A stretch of 6,413 bases of DNA from Gracilibacteraceae bacterium. GTDB taxonomy: Bacteria; Bacillota; Desulfitobacteriia; Desulfitobacteriales; Syntrophobotulaceae. A model generated the notes under the pieces. It made no database searches and was not told where the DNA came from. It saw only the letters and a program-made list of their open reading frames with translations. The position numbers and the translations under genes are program-made. The DNA is taken from the NCBI GenBank assembly GCA_031263945.1, contig JAISEW010000046.1, positions 1 to 6,413 on the forward strand, written 5' to 3'. Shown one piece after another: positions 5,053 through 6,413 of this stretch (its first letter is position 1; every line of letters starts with the position of its first letter).

Positions 5053-6413
5053 GCCGCTTCCTCCTTGCGTAGTTGGTTGATTATTTCGCATCTCCTGATC
5101 TTACCGGCTTCATCCATCGCTATTTCGTCTACAAATCTCACGAGCCGCGGTTTTTTGTAATCGGCGATATGCCGCCGGCAATGCGCCCGGATCTCCGCCG
5201 CGGTCACGGCGGCGCCGGCCCGAAGTTTGACGGCGGCGGCCACCGCTTCCCCGAACACCGCGTCCGCCATCCCGAACACCACGCATTCCTCCACGGCCGG
5301 ATGCAGGCGCAAAGTGTTTTCCACTTCCTGGACAAAGACGTTTTCCCCGCCGGATTTGATCATGCCCGTTTTGCGGGAAACCATGTATAAATAGCCGTCC
5401 TCGTCCCGTTTCATCATATCGCCCGTGCGCAGCCAGCCGTCCGGCAAAAAAGCTTCGCGGCTGGGTCCCGGCTGACCGCAATAACCGCTGAAAAGAGCCG
5501 GCCCGCGGACCAGAGCCTCGCCGACCACGCCCGGCGGCGCTTCCCGCCCCGCGGCGTCCGCTACCAGCACTTCCAAAAAAGGCATAGGCAGACCGACGCT
5601 GCTCAGAGCCGGCGCCCGCTCCGCCAGCATGGCCCGGCTCAAAACCAGGCTGGTGCCCGTCCCGCTCTCTGTTTGCCCCCAGCCGTAATTGACCTCGCAG
5701 TTGGGAAAACCCTGATAAAGGCGGCGGACGACGTCGGGGGCGGCGGCGCCGGCCGAACTCTGCACGAGTTTGACGCTGCTCAGATCATAGCGGGCAAAAT
5801 CGGGATGATCGAGCAGACGGAGGTAAGTGCTGGGCGGCAGCAGCAGCAGATAAGTGATCCGCTCCCGTTCGACGGCCGCAAGTATCTCCGCCGGCTGAAA
5901 AGCGTCGCCGATCACCAGCGTCGCGCCGGAACTCAGAGCGGAGGCGAACCAGCTGTGGCCGCCGTGATGGCTCAGCGGGCATTGCACGAGGACGGTCTCG
6001 CGCGGATCGGCCCCCATGCGGCTGGACATCATGACGGAAATGATTTCCGCCAGATCGGCGCGGTGGGTGCGCAGGGCGCCTTTGGGCAAGCCGGTCGTGC
6101 CGCCGGTAAATTGCAGGCGGGACACGGCGGCGGCGTCTCGGAACAGCGCCGGTTCCTCCCCGCCGCCGCCGCCCAAAGCGGCGGCGGCCCGCAGAGAGAG
6201 GGGCCCGGCGGCCGCCGCGCCGCTCTCCTTCCCATGGATGAGCAAAAACTCCGGCAGCCCGTCCGCCGCCGGGAGCTTATCCTGAAATTCCTCTCCGCAC
6301 ACCAGCAGGCGGCAGCGGCTGAAACGCAGCAAACGCCCGATTTCCGGCGCCGCCAGCCGGTGATTCAGCGGAACGGCCGCGGCGCCGATTTTTTGCAGGG
6401 CATAATACACTTC
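5037..6413 (-). CDS. AMP-forming acyl-CoA ligase, N-terminus missing
   Basis: A class I adenylate-forming enzyme: it would activate a carboxylic acid with ATP and load it onto CoA. About 458 residues are visible; the window edge removes the start, probably some 50-60 residues. Numbering from the valine codon at 6410, the core motifs are all present: TGGTTGLPKG (102-111, phosphate loop, with glycine in place of the common serine), YGWGQTESG (242-250), GWLRTGD (325-331, ribose-binding aspartate), SRKTGMIKSGGENVF (345-359, hinge) and GKIRR (436-440, with Lys437 as the adenylation lysine). It thus looks active. It is the first visible gene of the operon, and its end overlaps the dehydrogenase by 16 bases, as expected for enzymes of one pathway (compare CaiC/CaiA or CarB/CarC). 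A glycine-rich stretch (ALGGGGGE, about 78-85) is a linker with a GC-rich triplet repeat. Substrate is not readable; aliphatic, aromatic and betaine acids are all possible. Confidence 0.93.
   Translation of the reverse strand, partial: EVYYALQKIGAAAVPLNHRLAAPEIGRLLRFSRCRLLVCGEEFQDKLPAADGLPEFLLIHGKESGAAAAGPLSLRAAAALGGGGGEEPALFRDAAAVSRLQFTGGTTGLPKGALRTHRADLAEIISVMMSSRMGADPRETVLVQCPLSHHGGHSWFASALSSGATLVIGDAFQPAEILAAVERERITYLLLLPPSTYLRLLDHPDFARYDLSSVKLVQSSAGAAAPDVVRRLYQGFPNCEVNYGWGQTESGTGTSLVLSRAMLAERAPALSSVGLPMPFLEVLVADAAGREAPPGVVGEALVRGPALFSGYCGQPGPSREAFLPDGWLRTGDMMKRDEDGYLYMVSRKTGMIKSGGENVFVQEVENTLRLHPAVEECVVFGMADAVFGEAVAAAVKLRAGAAVTAAEIRAHCRRHIADYKKPRLVRFVDEIAMDEAGKIRRCEIINQLRKEEAAWISD
5060..5066 (-). 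promoter_or_regulatory. Shine-Dalgarno of the dehydrogenase gene
   Basis: On the minus strand AAGGAGG ends seven bases before the ATG at 5052. It lies inside the last codons of the ligase gene, so ribosomes finishing the ligase pass directly over it. It fixes the start at 5052 rather than at an in-frame upstream codon near 5091. Confidence 0.85.
6162..6188. repeat. GC-rich triplet repeat with perfect inverted arms
   Basis: GCCGCCGCCGC (6162-6172) and GCGGCGGCGGC (6178-6188) are perfect inverse complements of 11 bases around a five-base loop. The site lies inside the ligase gene and encodes its alanine/glycine linker. It is probably a by-product of GCC/GGC codon runs rather than a regulatory hairpin. 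Confidence 0.6.

Noticed and set aside
4078..5160. A 360-residue open frame on the plus strand opposite the dehydrogenase gene
   Set aside because: It is antisense to a gene with full-length family resemblance, is rich in arginine, histidine and proline without recognisable motifs, and is the expected effect of GC-rich codon use on the other strand.

Overview
The window has two unlike parts that meet at about position 1020. The right-hand 5.4 kb (1033-6413, minus strand) is GC-rich; a 60-base sample inside it counts to about 62% GC. It is a tightly packed operon for CoA-dependent acid metabolism. The left-hand 1 kb (plus strand) is poorer in GC: about 38% over the first 360 bases and about 50% in a sample from the next gene. 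It holds two small genes that look like immunity proteins of polymorphic-toxin systems. The two blocks converge tail to tail, with 15 bases between the stop codons.

In transcription order (right to left), the operon encodes five proteins: an AMP-forming acyl-CoA ligase cut off by the window edge, a CaiA-like acyl-CoA dehydrogenase, a YkvI-type membrane protein, and the FixA/EtfB and FixB/EtfA subunits of an electron-transfer flavoprotein. Spacing is very short: a 16-base overlap, then gaps of 32, 31 and 6 bases. Each gene after the first has a Shine-Dalgarno sequence. The simplest reading is that YkvI imports (or exchanges) an organic acid, the ligase makes its CoA thioester, and the flavin dehydrogenase exchanges electrons with the EtfAB pair. 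In anaerobes this usually means reduction of an enoyl-CoA, as in carnitine reduction (cai/fix) or caffeate respiration (car genes of Acetobacterium). The real substrate cannot be read from the sequence.

The two plus-strand genes overlap by an ATGA, so they are probably translationally coupled. The first is a short, probably helical protein resembling Imm5-type immunity proteins. The second carries a region resembling the Imm33 (DUF2185) immunity domain. No toxin is in the window; if there is one it should lie to the left.

The organism is probably an anaerobic or facultative bacterium with strong Shine-Dalgarno sequences and a high-GC genome. A Negativicutes/Clostridia-like Firmicute or an anaerobic proteobacterium would fit, but this is a weak inference. 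No RNA gene, CRISPR array, insertion sequence or convincing promoter was seen. No stretch over 300 bases lacks a gene.
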